Source: an uncultured Bacteroidales bacterium (GTDB lineage Bacteria; Bacteroidota; Bacteroidia; Bacteroidales; UBA932). From it: DNA of 8,634 nucleotides. The notes below the pieces were generated by a model. The model saw only the letters and a program-made list of their open reading frames with translations. It ran no database searches and was not told where the DNA came from. The stretch spans positions 1 through 8,634 of the forward strand of contig CAMKTW010000062.1 of NCBI GenBank assembly GCA_946415795.1, given 5' to 3'. Every line of letters begins with the position of its first letter. Within the stretch, counting starts at the first letter, position 1. Both the position numbers and the translations under genes were made by a program. Positions 6,716 through 8,634 of the stretch are shown one piece after another.

Positions 6716-8246
6716 CAGGGTCGTACCATTCTGACTGATTGATTGCAAAGCTGCCGTCCTTGACAGCTTTCACCTTGCATTTATATTTGCGGTTCCATCC
6801 GCGGCGGATACTTCTGAGGCCGCCGGAGGTAAGATAGGCGTACACCACCGGGTTTACCACCAGCCGGACGCTGCGCATAGGCTCCTTCTCCAGAATCTCC
6901 GCCAGATGGCGTTCCAGAGCATCGTCAATCAGAGTGGTGGGGCCAATCTTACCCGTCCCCTTGCAGGCGGGGCATACCTCCTGCGTCTCTACCTCGGTGG
7001 CGGGGCGGACCCGCTGGCGGGTTATCTGCATAAGGCCGAACTTGGTCAAGGGAAGCACAGTATGGCGGGCACGGTCGCCCTCCATCTGCTGCATCATATA
7101 CTTATAAAGCTGATTGCGGTGCTCCACATCGTCCATATCGATAAAATCGACAATCACGATGCCGCCCATATCACGCAAGCGCAACTGGCGGGCAATCTCT
7201 TCTGCCGCAATCATATTCACCTCGAGCGCATTGTCTTCCTGGGCGTCGGCTTTGATGCGGATGCCGCTGTTGACGTCAATCACGTGCATCGCCTCGGTAT
7301 GGTCAATCACCAGATAGGCGCCGCGCTTGAGTGATACCACCCTTCCGAAAGAACCCTTGATCTGACGTGTTATGTCAAAGTGGTCAAAGATATTCTGCTG
7401 GGCGGTGTAATGGTGGACGATCTGCTCCTGACCCGGGGATATCGTGGCAACGTAGGCGCAGACTTCGTCGAAGGTGGCCTTGTCGTTGACATAGATGTGA
7501 GAGAAATCGTCGTTGAGCAGGTCACGGATAAGGGTATTGACACGGCTGGTCTCGCGGAACAGCAACTGTATATCCTTACTCCTGGCCACCTTCTTCCAGG
7601 AACTCTCCCACTTGGTGATGAGGCCCTTGACCTCCGCGTCCAGGATAGCAGCCCGCTTCCCCTCTGCCGCGGTGCGTATGATGGCCCCGTAGTTCTTGGG
7701 GAGAATGCTGTAAATCAGGCGGCTGAGCCGCGCCTTCTCCTCTTTTGAAGATATCTTCTGGGATATGCTGACCTTATCGGAGAACGGCAGCAGGACGATG
7801 TTGCGTCCGGCAATGGATATCTCCGCCGTCAGCCGCGAGCCCTTTGTCGAGATGGGCTCCTTGACAATCTGCACCATAACCGGCTGGCCTACGTGCAGAT
7901 GGTCCTGTATGTGCCCCTCCTTTTCCAGAGGATCTGCTATCGCGACCTTTTCAAAAAAGGCCGTATAGTTTTTGGAAATATTGATCTGTTTTACAAAAAA
8001 ATCAAACGAGCGGAAGTTGATGCCAAGGTCAAGGTAGTGGATAAAGGCCTCCTTATCGTCGCCGATATCCACAAAGGCTGCATTGAGCGAGGGAAGCAGT
8101 TTCTTCACCTTGCCCAGATACACGTCGCCAACGCAATAATTGGCCTTGGCCTCGCTTTCGCGATCGTACTCTATGAGTCTCCCGCCCTGCGTGAGCGCAA
8201 GCTGGGCAGAGCCTTTGGAGACATTAATTATCAGATCTTTGTCCAT
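6681..8246 (-). CDS. rng: Ribonuclease G (Rne/Rng family endoribonuclease)
   Basis: A single-strand-specific endoribonuclease that processes rRNA precursors and mRNA. The 521-aa protein has an S1 RNA-binding domain from about residue 38 (GDVYLGKVKKLLPSLNAAF), and 5'-monophosphate sensor residues Arg191-Thr192 in IIRTAAEGK, corresponding to Arg169-Thr170 of E. coli RNase E. The catalytic aspartates are Asp324 (VIDVNSG) and Asp367 (IVDFIDMDD), 43 residues apart as in RNase E. The zinc-link pair is Cys425/Cys428 (CPACKGTG). There is no long disordered C-terminal scaffold, so it is RNase G-like in size. The start ATG (8246) gives the normal N-terminus MDKDLIINVS and is preceded by a hairpin and UUUUUACG rather than a ribosome binding site. 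It lies downstream of HU and the 29-aa basic protein on the same strand; its end overlaps argH. Confidence 0.95.
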   Translation of the reverse strand: MDKDLIINVSKGSAQLALTQGGRLIEYDRESEAKANYCVGDVYLGKVKKLLPSLNAAFVDIGDDKEAFIHYLDLGINFRSFDFFVKQINISKNYTAFFEKVAIADPLEKEGHIQDHLHVGQPVMVQIVKEPISTKGSRLTAEISIAGRNIVLLPFSDKVSISQKISSKEEKARLSRLIYSILPKNYGAIIRTAAEGKRAAILDAEVKGLITKWESSWKKVARSKDIQLLFRETSRVNTLIRDLLNDDFSHIYVNDKATFDEVCAYVATISPGQEQIVHHYTAQQNIFDHFDITRQIKGSFGRVVSLKRGAYLVIDHTEAMHVIDVNSGIRIKADAQEDNALEVNMIAAEEIARQLRLRDMGGIVIVDFIDMDDVEHRNQLYKYMMQQMEGDRARHTVLPLTKFGLMQITRQRVRPATEVETQEVCPACKGTGKIGPTTLIDDALERHLAEILEKEPMRSVRLVVNPVVYAYLTSGGLRSIRRGWNRKYKCKVKAVKDGSFAINQSEWYDPVTNEQLCSFFD

Positions 8247-8249
8247 CGT

Positions 8250-8275
8250 AAAAAGGCTGACCTTTGGCCAGCCTT
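8250..8275 (-). terminator. Hairpin with short U tract between the basic-protein gene and rng (possible terminator or leader element)
   Basis: Read on the minus strand, AAGGCUGGCC and GGUCAGCCUU form a 10-bp stem (arms 8266-8275 and 8253-8262) with one G-U pair and an AAA loop, running into a five-U stretch of which two bases belong to the stem. On the plus strand the same pair would be an A-C mismatch and no U tract follows, so the structure favours minus-strand RNA. It begins 19 bp after the stop of the 29-aa gene, as a terminator would, but ends only 3 bases before the rng ATG. There is no space for a promoter between them, so rng mRNA must carry this hairpin. Confidence 0.5.
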
Positions 8276-8294
8276 ATAATACACATTAAAAAGA

Positions 8295-8384
8295 TTATTT
8301 CTTTTTATGTCTGTTCTTGCGCAAACGTTTTTTACGTTTGTGCGTAGACATTTTATGTCTCTTTCTCTTTTTACCGCTAGGCAT
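8295..8384 (-). CDS. 29-aa highly basic protein, AURKAIP1/COX24-domain type, probable small-ribosomal-subunit protein
   Basis: A 29-codon gene starting MPSGKKRKRHKMSTHKRKK and ending RLRKNRHKKK; about two thirds of its residues are Lys, Arg or His. I recognise it as the short protein common in Bacteroidota genomes and annotated as AURKAIP1/COX24-domain protein, related to the mitochondrial small-subunit protein mS38 (family assignment from memory). Such composition and size fit a peptide buried in rRNA, so a ribosomal role is likely but inferred. It starts 21 bp after the HU stop, behind an AT-rich stretch (TTAAAATTTAAT on the minus strand) with no Shine-Dalgarno sequence, usual for this phylum. 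The probable terminator hairpin and rng follow downstream. A 7-bp inverted repeat (CAAACGT/ACGTTTG, 8322-8340) lies within the coding region. Confidence 0.85.
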   Translation of the reverse strand: MPSGKKRKRHKMSTHKRKKRLRKNRHKKK

Positions 8385-8405
8385 AGCTATTAAATTTTAA
8401 AGTAA

Positions 8406-8634
8406 TTATTTCAGCTTCTTTACCTGATCAACAAAAGTCTTGGCCGGCTTGAAAGAGGGAATCTTGTGCGCCGGTATGGTGATGGTAACATTCTTGGAGA
8501 TGTTGCGGGCAGCCTTTTCTGCACGCTGCTTAACTACGAAACTGCCGAAACCGCGGAGATAAACGTTGTTTCCCTTTGCAAGAGACTCCTTAACACTGTC
8601 CATAAATGCTTCAACTACGTCCAGGACCAATACT
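8406..8634 (-). CDS. HU-family DNA-binding protein (N-terminus outside window)
   Basis: A histone-like HU/IHF protein that bends and compacts DNA as a dimer. About 75 residues are visible, and the frame stays open through the window edge; family members have about 90, so roughly 15 N-terminal residues are missing. A TTG at 8628-8630 could be read as a start, but it would remove the first helix, so the true start is almost certainly outside. Family marks are the helix ...VVEAFMDSVKESLAKG, the turn and beta segment NVYLRGFGSFVVKQRA, the DNA-binding arm RNISKNVTITIPAHKIP (with the tip Ile-Pro that intercalates in DNA), and the final helix SFKPAKTFVDQVKKL. It is probably the first visible gene of a minus-strand unit with the 29-aa protein and perhaps rng. 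Confidence 0.93.
   Translation of the reverse strand, partial: VLVLDVVEAFMDSVKESLAKGNNVYLRGFGSFVVKQRAEKAARNISKNVTITIPAHKIPSFKPAKTFVDQVKKLK

Noticed and set aside
6747..6770. Inverted repeat AAAGCTG/CAGCTTT just downstream of argH as a possible argH terminator
   Set aside because: The 10-base loop is large, no U tract follows on either strand and it lies within rng codons; it may be chance. It remains a weak candidate for the argH mRNA end.
8281..8325. Possible Bacteroidota-type promoter (TTTG ... TAATCTTT on the minus strand) for rng
   Set aside because: The spacing between the two elements is about 24 bp, longer than the usual 19-21, the -7 element lacks its final G and the sites overlap the 29-aa gene.
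8628..8630. TTG as the start codon of the HU gene
   Set aside because: It would give a 74-residue protein lacking the first helix of HU; the reading frame continues to the window edge, so the gene is simply cut by the window.
1..8634. CRISPR arrays, tRNA/rRNA genes, insertion sequences, phage or toxin-antitoxin genes
   Set aside because: I looked for direct repeats, transposase motifs and RNA-gene signatures and saw none; the window is almost entirely filled with housekeeping coding regions.

Overview
The window looks like a piece of a Bacteroidota chromosome, probably Bacteroidales, with GC around the mid-50s percent by eye. Three things point there. The ornithine-type carbamoyltransferase is the N-succinylornithine form (ArgF') known from Bacteroides fragilis. 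The start codons lack Shine-Dalgarno sequences. A 29-residue, almost purely Lys/Arg/His protein starting MPSGKKRKRHK, typical of this phylum, sits between an HU gene and a ribonuclease G gene. The genus cannot be fixed from the sequence alone.

Positions 1-6715 (+ strand) hold seven tightly packed arginine biosynthesis genes: argG (3' part only), argC, argD, argF', argB, argE and argH. Gaps run from a 4-bp overlap to 10 bp, so this is almost certainly one operon whose promoter lies upstream of the window. Together they cover phosphorylation of an N-acylglutamate (ArgB), reduction (ArgC), transamination (ArgD), carbamoylation while the amino group is still blocked (ArgF'), removal of the acyl group from acylcitrulline (ArgE), and the last two steps to arginine (ArgG, ArgH). 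The first step, N-acylation of glutamate, is not encoded here. The acyl group is probably succinyl.

Positions 6681-8634 (- strand) hold a group for nucleic-acid functions reading towards the arginine operon: an HU-family DNA-binding protein (its first residues lie beyond the window end), the 29-aa basic protein (AURKAIP1/COX24 type, probably ribosome-associated), and RNase G/E-family endoribonuclease rng. A hairpin with a short U run ends only three bases before the rng start codon. The 3' ends of argH and rng overlap tail-to-tail by 35 bp, leaving no stand-alone terminator between the operons.

Most of the content is ordinary housekeeping, and no obviously new multi-gene system is visible. 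The points most worth a second look are Ser at the substrate-specificity position 90 of ArgF', Gly in place of the usual hydrophobic residue in the ArgH Thr-His-x-Gln motif, the short ArgH C-terminus overlapping rng, and the hairpin abutting the rng start.
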